Below the pieces are notes generated by a model. The model saw nothing but the letters and a program-made list of their open reading frames with translations, ran no database searches and was not told the origin of the DNA. Positions 11,279 to 21,330 of a stretch of 64,000 bases of DNA are shown one piece after another (within the stretch, counting starts at the first letter, position 1; the number at the start of each line of letters is the position of its first letter). A program made the position numbers and the translations under genes. Source of the DNA: Nannochloropsis oceanica. Its lineage: Eukaryota; Sar; Eustigmatophyceae; Eustigmatales; Monodopsidaceae. The DNA is taken from the NCBI GenBank assembly GCA_004519485.1, contig CP038106.1, forward strand, positions 879,501-943,500. Direction: 5' to 3'.

Positions 11279-14272
11279 ATGGAGCAGGAATACAATGCCA
11301 ACGTGACGAAGGTGGTCTTGGAGAATTCGTTTGCGGTGCTGACGCTGTGGCCGCAGTGCACTCCCGTTAAATATCCCGACCACCGCTATCATGATCAGCA
11401 CCACCTGCACCAGCATCAGCATGCGCCGCCTTCTAGTCCCCGCTTTTCCTTTGTGAGCAAATCCAACACAGGGCTTGGTATATTTGACGCGAGCACCGTG
11501 GAATTTCGGGGTAAAGTCCGGAACAAGGCATGGAAGGCCACGATGGCGCAGGCTCTCAACGTGCAGGTGGTCGAGACGGACCTGGGAAAGGGGGAGGGGG
11601 CCTTGGTAGCGGGTTTGGCAGACTTCAGACCTAAGGCTTTGACATTGACTGCGGAGTTGCCTGAGGTTGGTCAGGTCTTTGTGGATTTTGCCTTGTCCAA
11701 CTCGGGGCCTGCGTTGATTGTGCGGCTACGCTGCCCGTCAATCGTCTGCTCTGAAGACTTGCGCTTGGACGAGTTTGTCCTCTTTGACGGGGACGGTGAG
11801 GTTTCTGAGGGACCGCGGCGAGACGGGAAATCGTTTATTCGCCTTTGTTGGGATTATATTGCAAGACGGGTTCGAGGGGGTGGTCCTCGGCGCGTGTTCG
11901 TGAATGGGTGGAATGCCTGGAGCTTTTCAGGGGCAATCCAGCAGGGGGAGCGGCCGTCGACGCCCGGGCTGCCTGGAATCTTTTGCGCCGCATTTCACCA
12001 CGGCGCTGGACCTGCTGAGTTCGACCGGAGCAATAACAAGGAGTTGTACTCTGAAATGTTCGCCCTTCTCTCGGACAAGAGTCGGGGCACGGGCTTGCTG
12101 CTGGGCTTTTTGACGCAGCACGAGCAGTTTGGCGCATTTTCGTTTGACGAGCGCTTTGTGGAGGTGGGCGCACACTGCCGCTGCGACGGCCAGTTGTTGA
12201 AGCCGGGCACGTTCTTGCAGTCTGATTGGTGTATGCTTGAGCTTCAACCCATTTTGCCCGAGGAGCCCTTGGCAGCCTTCATGGCACGATCTGCTCAGGT
12301 GAATGCGGCGATGTTGCCGCAACAGCACGGCATCGACGCATGCGTAGTTGATACCACGCGCGTGCCAGTGGGGTGGTGCTCTTGGTATCACTTTTACGAG
12401 GCCATCTCCGAGGACAACCTACTGGCAAATCTGGGCATGATGGCCAAGCTTCAGCCGCAGCTGCCTCTGGAGCTCTTCCAGATCGACGACGGCTATCAGC
12501 AGGCCTGGGGCGACTGGCTGGCTTTGGATTCTCTCAAATTCCCGACAAAGAGCATGCGAGACTTGGTTATGGCTGTGCGTGCGCAAGGCCTGCGACCAGG
12601 CCTCTGGCTGGCGCCTGTGGCGGTGGACAAGCATTCGCGGGTAGCGGCCGAGCACCCTGAGTGGATCATCCGGCGGCAAGGGGGACTCAGCGACGGATGG
12701 GCGTCCAACTCAGCCAACTGTGGCAAATGGTTTTATGGTCTGGATGTCACTGTCCCCGAAGTGCAGACCTTTATTCGCGAGACACTGACCACAGTCTCAC
12801 ACGGGGATTGGAGCTTTGATTACTTGAAGTTGGATTTTCTCTACGCTGCGGCGCTAAAGGGCGCCCGTCAAGATCCCACCCTCAACACAGCACAGGTCCT
12901 GCAGCTGGCTCTACGCTTGATTCGGGAGGCCGTCGGCCCCTCCACCTACGTCCTAGGCTGTGGCTCGCCACTCGGGGCCACCATTGGTTGGGTCAATGCG
13001 AATCGCGTCTCGGCGGACGCGGGCCCGGCGTGGCTGCCCACCTTTCCCTTGCCCGACTGCAAGTGGAACTTACCCTGCGGCCGCAACATGGTGCGCAACA
13101 CCATCAATCGCCTTCCTATGCATGGTATCTGGTGGGTGAACGATCCAGACTGCATGTTACTGCGGGAGAGCACGCAGTTTACCCCCTCCGAGGTGGTGGG
13201 CATCGCTACAGTCAAGGCTCTGTCGGGAGGCTCCTTCCTGGTCAGCGACGACCTAGAGTCAGTCAGTCGCTCCCGCATGCGCATTGCTCAGGCCATGCTA
13301 CCGGTCACTGGACGCGCAGCTGTTGCATTGGACATGTTGGAACGTGAGATGCCCGAAGTGTTGCGTTTACACATGGAAAAGAGGGGAGAAGAGCAAGAAG
13401 GGAGCAGCGCCGGGCGATTGGATGGCCTTCCGTTTCCTCATCATCGGGAGCAGCAGTCGCCTTGGGTGTTGATCGGGCTTTGTAATTGGGGGGATAGTAA
13501 GAAGGAAGTCACCTATCCTTGGAAGGCTTTGCTGCGACCGTTGTTGCCCGGGGCTACCGGCAGCAGCAGCAGCAGCAGCAGCAATGATGGCGTCGTTGGG
13601 GGCGCGATGGGGCCATTGACTTTGCACGTGCTCGAGTTTTGGACCTCCGAATATTTTCGAGTGCGGTTAGATTTAAATGCCACACCCGATGCAGTCATGA
13701 GCGCATCTGCCCTGTCAACAATCGGCGGTGGCGTGTTGCCTCACTCGGCGCGCCTATATGCTGTGCGTATCGATGAACGCGGGGAACATGCCGCGTGTTC
13801 ATCTCAGGAACAGCAGCAGCTACTACAGCTGCCACCTATGTACCTAGGTTCGGATGTGCATTTCACGTGCGGATGGGAGTTGAGATGTTTGGATTGGGGG
13901 GAGTTACTCTCCAAGAGGAAGGAAGAAAAAGGGACTCGGGTGATAGTACGCGTGACGCTTGACGCAGGCAAGCAGGTGGACGGGGGCCTGCACCATATTT
14001 GGTTGGACTTGCCTGGATCGGAGGACACCACAGTTTTGGAAGGGGCACCCGAGGGGTCCGAAAAGGTGCAGGGATCGGTACAAGGATCACCACACGGACT
14101 TCATCTGCCGCACATGCCTCGTGTACGTTCACACACAGAAGAACCTCTGTCTATTTACTCGATCACATCGTTGGGCCACATCCGTACCGTGTGGAAGATC
14201 CGTTTTCCCGAAGGGAATGCCCAGACAGTTACGTGGACACTGAGCTATGTTGTGAGGAAACGGGCGAAATAA
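11279..14272 (+). CDS. GH36 alpha-galactosidase (raffinose-type)
   Basis: Single-exon gene of about 997 residues. The frame is open upstream to 11132, but the first ATG in it is at 11279 (MEQEYNAN), which I take as the start. The GH36 (melibiase) core is clear: WCSWYHFYEAISEDNL, LFQIDDGYQQAWGDWL and GLRPGLWLAPVAVD. The nucleophile is in DYLKLDFLY (Asp about 519) and the acid/base in RVSADAGP (Asp about 580). A beta-sandwich N-terminal domain precedes the barrel. The enzyme hydrolyses alpha-1,6-galactosides such as raffinose or galactosylglycerol; substrate is not readable from sequence. No signal peptide or membrane segment is seen, so it is probably cytosolic. A short AGC run encodes a Ser tract near 13561-13583 in a presumed surface loop. 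Confidence 0.93.
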   Translation: MEQEYNANVTKVVLENSFAVLTLWPQCTPVKYPDHRYHDQHHLHQHQHAPPSSPRFSFVSKSNTGLGIFDASTVEFRGKVRNKAWKATMAQALNVQVVETDLGKGEGALVAGLADFRPKALTLTAELPEVGQVFVDFALSNSGPALIVRLRCPSIVCSEDLRLDEFVLFDGDGEVSEGPRRDGKSFIRLCWDYIARRVRGGGPRRVFVNGWNAWSFSGAIQQGERPSTPGLPGIFCAAFHHGAGPAEFDRSNNKELYSEMFALLSDKSRGTGLLLGFLTQHEQFGAFSFDERFVEVGAHCRCDGQLLKPGTFLQSDWCMLELQPILPEEPLAAFMARSAQVNAAMLPQQHGIDACVVDTTRVPVGWCSWYHFYEAISEDNLLANLGMMAKLQPQLPLELFQIDDGYQQAWGDWLALDSLKFPTKSMRDLVMAVRAQGLRPGLWLAPVAVDKHSRVAAEHPEWIIRRQGGLSDGWASNSANCGKWFYGLDVTVPEVQTFIRETLTTVSHGDWSFDYLKLDFLYAAALKGARQDPTLNTAQVLQLALRLIREAVGPSTYVLGCGSPLGATIGWVNANRVSADAGPAWLPTFPLPDCKWNLPCGRNMVRNTINRLPMHGIWWVNDPDCMLLRESTQFTPSEVVGIATVKALSGGSFLVSDDLESVSRSRMRIAQAMLPVTGRAAVALDMLEREMPEVLRLHMEKRGEEQEGSSAGRLDGLPFPHHREQQSPWVLIGLCNWGDSKKEVTYPWKALLRPLLPGATGSSSSSSSNDGVVGGAMGPLTLHVLEFWTSEYFRVRLDLNATPDAVMSASALSTIGGGVLPHSARLYAVRIDERGEHAACSSQEQQQLLQLPPMYLGSDVHFTCGWELRCLDWGELLSKRKEEKGTRVIVRVTLDAGKQVDGGLHHIWLDLPGSEDTTVLEGAPEGSEKVQGSVQGSPHGLHLPHMPRVRSHTEEPLSIYSITSLGHIRTVWKIRFPEGNAQTVTWTLSYVVRKRAK

Positions 14273-15223
14273 ACAATCCGAATGGAGCGGTATAAGTAGC
14301 TTAGGCTGAGCTGAAGACAGGCTAGGGATTGGAGGCTGAGGAGAGAGCAAAAGCATGTTTGATAAATAGATAGGCGAGCACTGATGCTTCCGATCTAGTA
14401 AAAGCAAGAAGTGTGATTTTTCTCACTTCAGTCGTTGACTTAGGATCCATCACCCTCCTGTAATAGAAAGTAGTGTAATATACAATCATGCTACAGTTAT
14501 GTAATAAGACGTTCAGGAAGGGGGCCAAGGCTTTCTTTCTTTTGAAATGTCTCTAGTCAGCCCCGACAAACAAGTGAATGACTCCCACTAAGATGTTAAA
14601 GAACATATTGACATTGTTTAGAAAGAAGAGGAATCTCACCTTGAAGCAGAGGTAGTGACTATCGTGAGTAGAACCCCAAGGGGCGAGGCTCAAACCCGAG
14701 AGGGTCCGTGACGAGCCATGCAGTGATGGAATACTCGAGTCTGCTTGGTGGTATAACAGACATCCTTCGGTATGCGGCCACCCGATCTTTTTTTTTTGGC
14801 TTTTGCTGTGCTGCCACTTTATTCTTTGGATGCTTTGGGTGTTGTGTTGTCCACACTTTGCTGTACAGAAGTCTGTAGGGAAGCTATGTAATGCCCTGCG
14901 ACTCAAATAGGCCTCTAAGAATGCAAAATGTCCTTTGTAGAACCATTTTTAGATTTTTAAAGCCATTCACTTCCTCCACGCTCTTCTCTATGCCAAGTCT
15001 GGAAGGATCTTTCTTTTCGCCTATCTTAATCTCATCTTGACTCTTGAACACACACGATATTTGATATTTGAACAGCAGAAGCTTTGATTACCTCATCAGA
15101 ATCAAATATTACCGCTGCTGCTCTCGGGCAAGTCAAAATGAAAACCAAAATGAGACTATGACTCCATATGTTAACTCAATCGACAGTTAATACGGGCTCT
15201 GGTGAGTGCGACCAGAGCCATGC
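14273..15223. other. Intergenic, no gene seen
   Basis: About 950 bp between the ends of the alpha-galactosidase (plus) and ITPase (minus) genes. It has short AT-rich stretches and no frame or RNA fold I can support. Confidence 0.4.
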
Positions 15224-16219
15224 CTACTTGAATACACCCCTTTCATCAAATCCTCCCTCGCCCCAATTATCTGCTATGTATTGTTGGAATTGGCGCAACG
15301 CCAAACTGCGGTGAGAAATGGCATTCTTCTCATTGACCGTCATCTTCGAGAAAGTGGTGGTGAACCCAGAAGGACGAAAGCAAGTATCCCATCCAAACCC
15401 GTTGTCGTCCTCTTCCGGGAGAACAATTTCGCCGTATGTGATACCAGTAAAAATTACGGGCTGCTGCCCTGGACCGGGAGAAAACCCGACGTTGCAGATG
15501 GCCCTGGCGGAGCGGTCTTCGTAAGCTTCCACCATCTGGGGGAGGTACAGGAGGAGGGAAGGTAGATCATGTGGGTCAACCTCTCCTCCACGAATACATG
15601 TTGAAAAGCATACCTTAAACAATCCCGCGCTTCCCAACTCATCCAAGAAGTGCTTGATGTATGGTCCTGGTAACCCGCCGAGTGCGTTGAGGCACAACGA
15701 GGTGTCCTCTACAAGGCATGGCGCCTGTACGTGTCAAAGGGAAGGGACAGGTAAGAAGTGACTTACTGGAAGGAAGCAGAAGTGAGTTGGTGGCGAGGAA
15801 ATGAAAAAGCTTACCTTTACTCTGTTTGAGGCTAGCCGAGTCTTTTCAATTGCAATCACCAGCGGAGACTCTTGCAGCTCAGGCAGCTGTATATCAAGAG
15901 TCTGAATGTCGAAGGGCACTCGAAGACCTCCTTCCGCCAATAGGGCTTGCACTTCACGCGTTTTAAGAGGATTGCTCGTAATGAATTTTATAACTGCCCT
16001 TTTTTGACTGTAGCTGGCTGCCGTAGGCGTTGAGCATGCCAGTGTGCTTCCAGGAACGTGGGTGGCACTTGCGATTATGGTGTGGCCGGAAAGAGAGGAA
16101 GAAAGTGTGCATCTGGCGGGAACGGGTCGAACAAATGCCCAAGAAGGTGCAATTACGCAGAATGAAAGCAGCACCACTGGTGCCAACGCCCGTGGGATGC
16201 CTTGCGCCCCCCCCATCAT
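15224..16219 (-). CDS. ITP/XTP pyrophosphatase (HAM1), plastid-targeted
   Basis: Hydrolyses ITP, dITP and XTP to the monophosphates, keeping deaminated purines out of nucleic acids. Exons 16219-15815, 15724-15614 and 15535-15224 join in phase 0 to about 275 residues. The core has KFITSNPLKTREVQALL (the substrate-loop SNP..K motif), LVEDTSLCLNALGGLPGPYIK, FSPGPGQQPVIFTG, GFGWDTCF and NAISHRSLALRQF, all standard for ITPA. An extra N-terminus of about 70 residues begins with two Met codons and a hydrophobic signal peptide ending PSWAFVRPVPAR. The Ala-Phe junction with a basic/Ser-rich stretch after it is the heterokont plastid signal. I therefore infer a plastid form; a cytosolic paralog would be expected elsewhere. 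Confidence 0.92.
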
Positions 16220-16452
16220 TGCGGTCAGGACAGAATTCTCTCAAGTGATGTTGCTCAGCTGAGAAATTCACCGCCGCTGCTCACAGGCTGTCTTCTCGAG
16301 AAAATGAAAAGGGAAGCAAGGTTAGACCGTGGTATTGTTTTCTTTGCACGCCTTCCCAGGAGAGCGCAGCAATACAAGCCACGCAAACCGGCTACCGAGG
16401 GGCGGAATAATGTGTCACGGAATTGAGCACCGTGGTAGGCGGGGGGGGGGGG

Positions 16453-17346
16453 CTTCAAATCACACGTTGGACGACTACCAATATTCCTTAGTCAGTCGTT
16501 AGTCGTCCTGTCCTGCGATTGTGCATGACTATTAGTCGTCACACTCCAATGATTATGGATGACTATTAGTCGTCATAGTCGTCGGAGATCGAAATGATGC
16601 ACGACTACGACGACTATTAGTCGTCGGAGATCAAAATGATGCACGACTACGACGACTATTGGTCGTCGACTCCTTGCGACGACTTTTAGTTTTATATTAG
16701 ATATTAGTATTAGTCTATTAGTCTTAGATCTTAGATCTTAGGATCTTACTTATAGTCTTGCGTAGTCATAGTTCTTTTGAGCGTGAACGTGATCCTACAT
16801 CTCTCTAGAACTATCGCATGCAACCTGACGTCTTCGAGGACTTGCATACGAGGGGGAGCCTTCCAACAAGAAATTGTTGTCATCCCTTATTCCTCGTCCG
16901 AGTTTTTCTAGCGACTTTGATAGGTTTTTCGACCTGGCAAAGTCCCCGGACGGCCCACGCAGGGCCAGGAGGAGAAGGGGAAGGAGGATAAAAGAGGAGG
17001 TCAGCGGGAACGCTACACATAGAGTGTCCGCACATCTTGCCGCGGTTGCGTAGTCGTAGGCCGACGAAGAATACGAATGAATGCGACGACTACTAGTCGT
17101 CGCTCGCGGAAAATCTGGACGACTGCGACGACTAATAGTCGTCGCTTGATGATTTATGCACGACTACGACGACTAATAGTCGTCGCTTGATGGAAATCAT
17201 GCACGAGTACGACGACTACTACTCGTCCTCGATGGAAATCATGCACGACTATGAATAATCACATGATTATCGACGACTATTGACGACTATCGTAATAGTC
17301 AGTCGTACAGGCCATTTTTGGAGAATAATCGTCCAACGTGTTGAAG
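16453..17346. mobile_element. Palindrome-rich 0.9-kb element (copy A)
   Basis: Both ends carry an imperfect inverted repeat of about 25 bp: CTTCAAATCACACGTTGGAC at the left and the reverse complement of CTTCAACACGTTGGACGA at the right. Inside each end are arrays of near-perfect palindromes of the form CGACGACTANTAGTCGTCG, joined by ATGCACGACTA spacers. The middle, 16771-17047, is a 277-bp core that recurs at 20586-20854 and, diverged, at 47948. The core is flanked by GCGTAGTCATA (16760-16770) and GCGTAGTCGTA (17048-17058). No target-site duplication is clear and no transposase is encoded. The structure resembles a non-autonomous foldback or MITE-type DNA element, but I cannot place it in a superfamily. 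Confidence 0.75.
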
Positions 17347-17686
17347 GCCTTATCGCTTGTCACAAGGACATGAGACAAAATTACCAGATATGTCATGAAG
17401 GAGGACGATGCGATCAGAAACGGTCATGACAGTGCTCGGCAAGATGAGAAAAAGCGAAAACCCATGTTTTTACATCAATCCATGAACTTAGTGACCAAGG
17501 GGTAGTCCTCTGTGTGACAGCTTCTCACATGGCTGACCGATCCGCCCCCTTCAAGCTCAAGCATCGTAAAGCCCCCAAACACCCGGCCATAAATATCGAT
17601 TTGCGATAGAATAAAGGGAGCTTTTAATTTGCTTTCTGAATTTTTACTTTACCATCGCTTTGCCAACCCTATTTCAATTATCGCCG
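17347..17686. other. Intergenic, nothing recognised
   Basis: Unique-looking sequence between the palindromic element and the next minus-strand coding-like region. No gene, RNA or repeat is apparent. Confidence 0.35.
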
Positions 17687-18639
17687 CTAGCTGGCCGGAC
17701 CCGCGCCCCCCCCTCCGACCGCCGCTTCCCCCACGAAGCACCTGCCCCTCCCTCCCCTTCGTCCTCCCCCCTCTGCTTCCCCCTCATCTTCCTCCTCATC
17801 TTCCTCCCCTTCTTCTTCCTCTCCCTCATCTTCCACCTCCACAACTTCCACAGGTGCCGCTGCGCCGGGCATTCCTTGCTCCGATCCCCTGCCCTTGCCG
17901 TTCCCTCTCGGCTTGGACTTGCGCGGCTTGTGCTGCCCGCCGATGGAGTAGTACTTGGCAAGAGCCGCCTTGCTCTCCCACACAACCTCCTCCAGGCAGA
18001 ATGACAATTGCGCGCCCTGCTTGTTGCCCTTCGCCTTGAGGATGGTTCGCATCTGTGTCAGCTTCCCCTCAACCTGCGCCGGAGTGTCCTCCCCCAGATC
18101 GTAGAACTTCCCACCCCGCTTTTCCGAAGACATGAGCTTTTGCAACTCTACCACCACAGGCCACCTACGCCGCCGCCACTCCTGGCCCCGGTCGGACACA
18201 GGGAGGGCATGGTCGTTCTGGAGCAGGTGGGGGATGATGTTGTACTTCCAGATCGTCTCCCCGTCTGCGGGTGATGGTTCGCCTTCTTATCGATAGCCGA
18301 ACCGTCCAGTAGCATCATCCACTGCCCCCCATAACTTTCCTTCCACTCCATCTTCCCATCCTGGATGGGCTTCAGCAGACCAGCGCGGAGGTTGGCTGTC
18401 GCTGCCTTCTTCACGTCCTCCGCGTAGTCACAATTGCCAGTGTAGATGATGGGCAAGAAGGCGGCTACCTCCCTCACCTTTCGGATGAGACGTGGAAATT
18501 GTGCTGCCGCAGCTGCACACGCCCAGTGAGACCTTCCAGGTTGGTGCTGTGGTCTCCAAGAGCTTCACGGCACGTGCCCCGATTCCCTCAATATCTTCTC
18601 CAATGCCAATAATTTGCAAACGCCACCACATCCTTTTGA
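17687..18639 (-). pseudogene. Unrecognised coding-like region, looks broken
   Basis: Minus-strand coding potential covers about 0.95 kb but is spread over more than one reading frame, and no single frame spans it. Translated stretches have protein-like composition, for example FLPIIYTGNCDYAEDVKKAA and AQLSFCLEEVVWESKAALAK, and the C-terminal end turns acidic (runs of Glu) then Gly-rich. I do not recognise a family. It lies between a mobile element and the KH gene, so it may be a decayed member of a repeated or mobile gene family, or a host gene with introns I could not place. No function is proposed. Confidence 0.35.
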
Positions 18640-19126
18640 CGCCGACTCCACCTCAATGAACTGCGCCTCGAGGTGCAAGGCTCTTCCTCCCCATCTCTCT
18701 CACCTCCCTAACTCCCCTGCCTGCTTGTTTTTCTGTCCTTCTTCCCCCCCTTAATACCACGCGTTCTTCCTTTAGTGTGCACCACATATTACTGCTCAGC
18801 GACTAGCGGGGCCGCAAAGACAATGTTATCGTTGTTGTATTCATGGTTGTCGAGACGTCATCTTCACTAGGACCTTAAGTGGTTTACGGCCTTGAGATTA
18901 CTTCACCTATTATACGTAAAGCAAAGTAATGATAGTAGTCAAGTAGATTTCGAAGGAAAATATGGATGTCACGTTTTGGGTCGTATAATTACTTTATCAG
19001 TCGCTTCTTTCCAAAAATCAAAAATCTACATTCATCAATACATCACGCGGACGGCGCAGGCGTTGAATTACAACTTCCTGTATCGCCGATAAGGGCACCA
19101 TCACATTTGGGCCTGTTGCTCTTCTC
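18640..19126. other. Intergenic, nothing recognised
   Basis: About 490 bp downstream of the KH-domain gene with no supported feature. Confidence 0.35.
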
Positions 19127-20461
19127 TCATCCGCGTTTGTTCAATCTCGACCCTCCTCCATCGCTGCTCTTCCAAGCAACCCTACCTATCCCTCCCTTCG
19201 ATTTGGAACGGCCTCCATTACCGCTTTGGAAAGCGGGAAATTCGATTTTAAGCCGTGCGATCGCCTCGAGGAGCGATGCTTGGCCTTCTCCTACTTCTCG
19301 CAACGCCCCCACGGCTGCCAGGACGGCCTTCTCGTCAGCACCTGTCACACAAATCTTGATCAAATTCCCCTCTCGTTCTCCTTGCTGACCTGTCTGGGGG
19401 CTTAACGATATGAATTCTGAGTCTGCCTCGTCCCCTCCATCATTGTCAACAACAGCGCTACCAGGCGAGACGGACGACGTAATTTGAACCCTCGGTCCTC
19501 CTCCCTCTCCGCCTCCTTCCTCGTACCCCCCTTCTTCCGCCTCTTTGTCCTTGGGTTGCGACTTGTCCATAAATACTTGTTCCTCAGCCTCTGGCACCGT
19601 GCCGTTCTCCTTTTCCCGCGGCTTGGATTCCTTCTTGATCCGCGTACCTGTGTGTTTACTTATCAAAACAATTGCAGCACTGGTGCTGCCTTTCGTCAAA
19701 ATATCAAGTTGACTAATAGACACAGGAATTATCTCCTCTATAATTGAGGTTGGTGCCCCTTTACTAGTGATTGGGTAAGCCGCAGCAATCGGTGTCGTTG
19801 CTTCATCTACCATGGCCACTTGGCCATCAGACTCGCCTTCTCTGTCTCCGCCCGCATTGCTGCTGCTCCGATATCCTCCTCCACTATATGCCGCATCAAC
19901 CACCTCCACCACTGCTTTTAAAACGGCGTCAACCTCGCCTTCCAGCTGCACGTAATTGCTTTCTTTGTCCTTCCAACCCGGTATGTAAATGCGCACGTTT
20001 GTGTCCGCGCTTATGCGACGTAGATTGGCGCTGCTCTTCCCGATGACTTGGACCAGACGGCTTTTAAACAGGGGAAACTGGGCGATGCAATCGTCTAGCT
20101 CTTCCACGAGTCCCGCGATCATGCGGGCCGCCGTGAAGCACCCCGAGGGTTTGCCTCGGACACTGACGAGAGACCAGGCTGAGTCGGTGACGTCCTCCGT
20201 TGGCTCCACGCTCACGCGGGCCCTGCTGGCGTCTTGAATGTATTTGATCTTTGCCCCCTTCTTCCCAATCACTAAACCCACCTGCTCAATGGGTACATAC
20301 AACGATAGCGTGCAGCTGTCCCTGAGGTGCAGGTCGGCCGATCGGAAGAAGTCGAGAGATAGTTTGCTTTGTGCGCCGTTGGGCAAAGGAGTGCCTCGTC
20401 CACGACTTTCGCGACCGTGAACGTGACCGTGACCGCCTCGCCAGTCCGCCTGAGATGCCAT
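19127..20461 (-). CDS. KH-domain RNA-binding protein
   Basis: Intronless frame of 444 residues with an ATG at 20461. Residues 1-30 are rich in His, Arg and Gly. The first KH domain spans about 50-115 and has an intact GXXG loop (VGLVIGKKGAKIKYIQ, GKKG at 66-69). A second KH-like unit follows directly (LVQVIGKSSANLRRISADTN), with GKSS in the loop position. A third degenerate unit near residue 250 reads LDILTKGSTSAAIVLISKHT. Between and after these are acidic/Gly-rich linkers, and the last 30 residues are basic. The protein presumably binds single-stranded RNA or DNA; which step of RNA metabolism is unknown. The promoter side carries the 2.8-kb mobile element whose left end is only about 125 bp upstream of the start. 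Confidence 0.8.
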   Translation of the reverse strand: MASQADWRGGHGHVHGRESRGRGTPLPNGAQSKLSLDFFRSADLHLRDSCTLSLYVPIEQVGLVIGKKGAKIKYIQDASRARVSVEPTEDVTDSAWSLVSVRGKPSGCFTAARMIAGLVEELDDCIAQFPLFKSRLVQVIGKSSANLRRISADTNVRIYIPGWKDKESNYVQLEGEVDAVLKAVVEVVDAAYSGGGYRSSSNAGGDREGESDGQVAMVDEATTPIAAAYPITSKGAPTSIIEEIIPVSISQLDILTKGSTSAAIVLISKHTGTRIKKESKPREKENGTVPEAEEQVFMDKSQPKDKEAEEGGYEEGGGEGGGPRVQITSSVSPGSAVVDNDGGDEADSEFISLSPQTGQQGEREGNLIKICVTGADEKAVLAAVGALREVGEGQASLLEAIARLKIEFPAFQSGNGGRSKSKGGIGRVAWKSSDGGGSRLNKRG

Positions 20462-21330
20462 GGCTTTGCTAGGGCTATACTGCCGCCTGCTGTGTAGATT
20501 GGTTGGAAAGACAAAAAAATATATAAACCAATAATAATATATTAATAAACGAAAAACGAAAAAACGAAAAAAAACAGACGACGTAGTTCTTTTGAGCGTT
20601 CCTACATCTCTCTAGAACTATCGCATGCAACCTGACGTCTTCGAGGACTTGCATACGAGGGGGAGCCTTCCAACAAGAAATTGTTGTCATCCCTTATTCC
20701 TCGTCCGAGTTTTTCTAGCGACTTTGATAGGTTTTTCGACCTGGCAAAGTCCCCGGACGGCCCACACAGGGCCAGGAGGAGAAGGGGGAGGAAGATAAAA
20801 GAGGAGGTCAGCGGGAAGGCTACACATAGAGTGTCCGCACATCTTGCCGCGGTTGACCAAACCGAAGATCATGGGGACGAGCTTCTCCACGGACCATTCT
20901 CCTGTACACCCGTAGGATATTACGTGCCCCATTGCCGTCCCGAGACACGAACTGTTCACAGGTGTTACATCAATACAGTCCTCGGATGGCCCGCCCATGA
21001 CCTCCTCCTCTGCCTCGTCCTCGTCCTCCTCCGCCTCCGCCTCGTTCTTCTCCGCCTCCTTCTCCTCTAATTCCTCCGCCTCCACCCCCTCCTCCTCCTC
21101 CGCCTCCTCCTCCGCCTCCTCCGCCTCCGCCTCCTCCGCCTCCGCCTCCTCCGCCTCCGCCTCCTCCTCGTCCTCCTTCTCGTCCTCCTCCTCGTCCTCC
21201 CCCTCCTCCTCCTCCTCCTCCTCCTCCTCCTCCTCCTCCTCCTCCTCCTTCCCCTCCTCCTCCTTCCCCTCCTCCTCCTCCTCCACCACCTCCTCCTCCA
21301 CCTCCTTCACCTCCCCCTCCTCCCCCTCGT

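Noticed and set aside
14553-14906. Minus-strand frame with GFEPRPLG, a pattern often produced by translated tRNA T-arms
   Set aside because: I tried to fold a tRNA here; the T-stem is imperfect and no matching acceptor or D-arm sequence exists upstream.
16497-16680. Palindrome array considered as a CRISPR-like array
   Set aside because: The spacers are themselves near-identical repeats and this is nuclear eukaryotic DNA, so a mobile-element explanation fits better.
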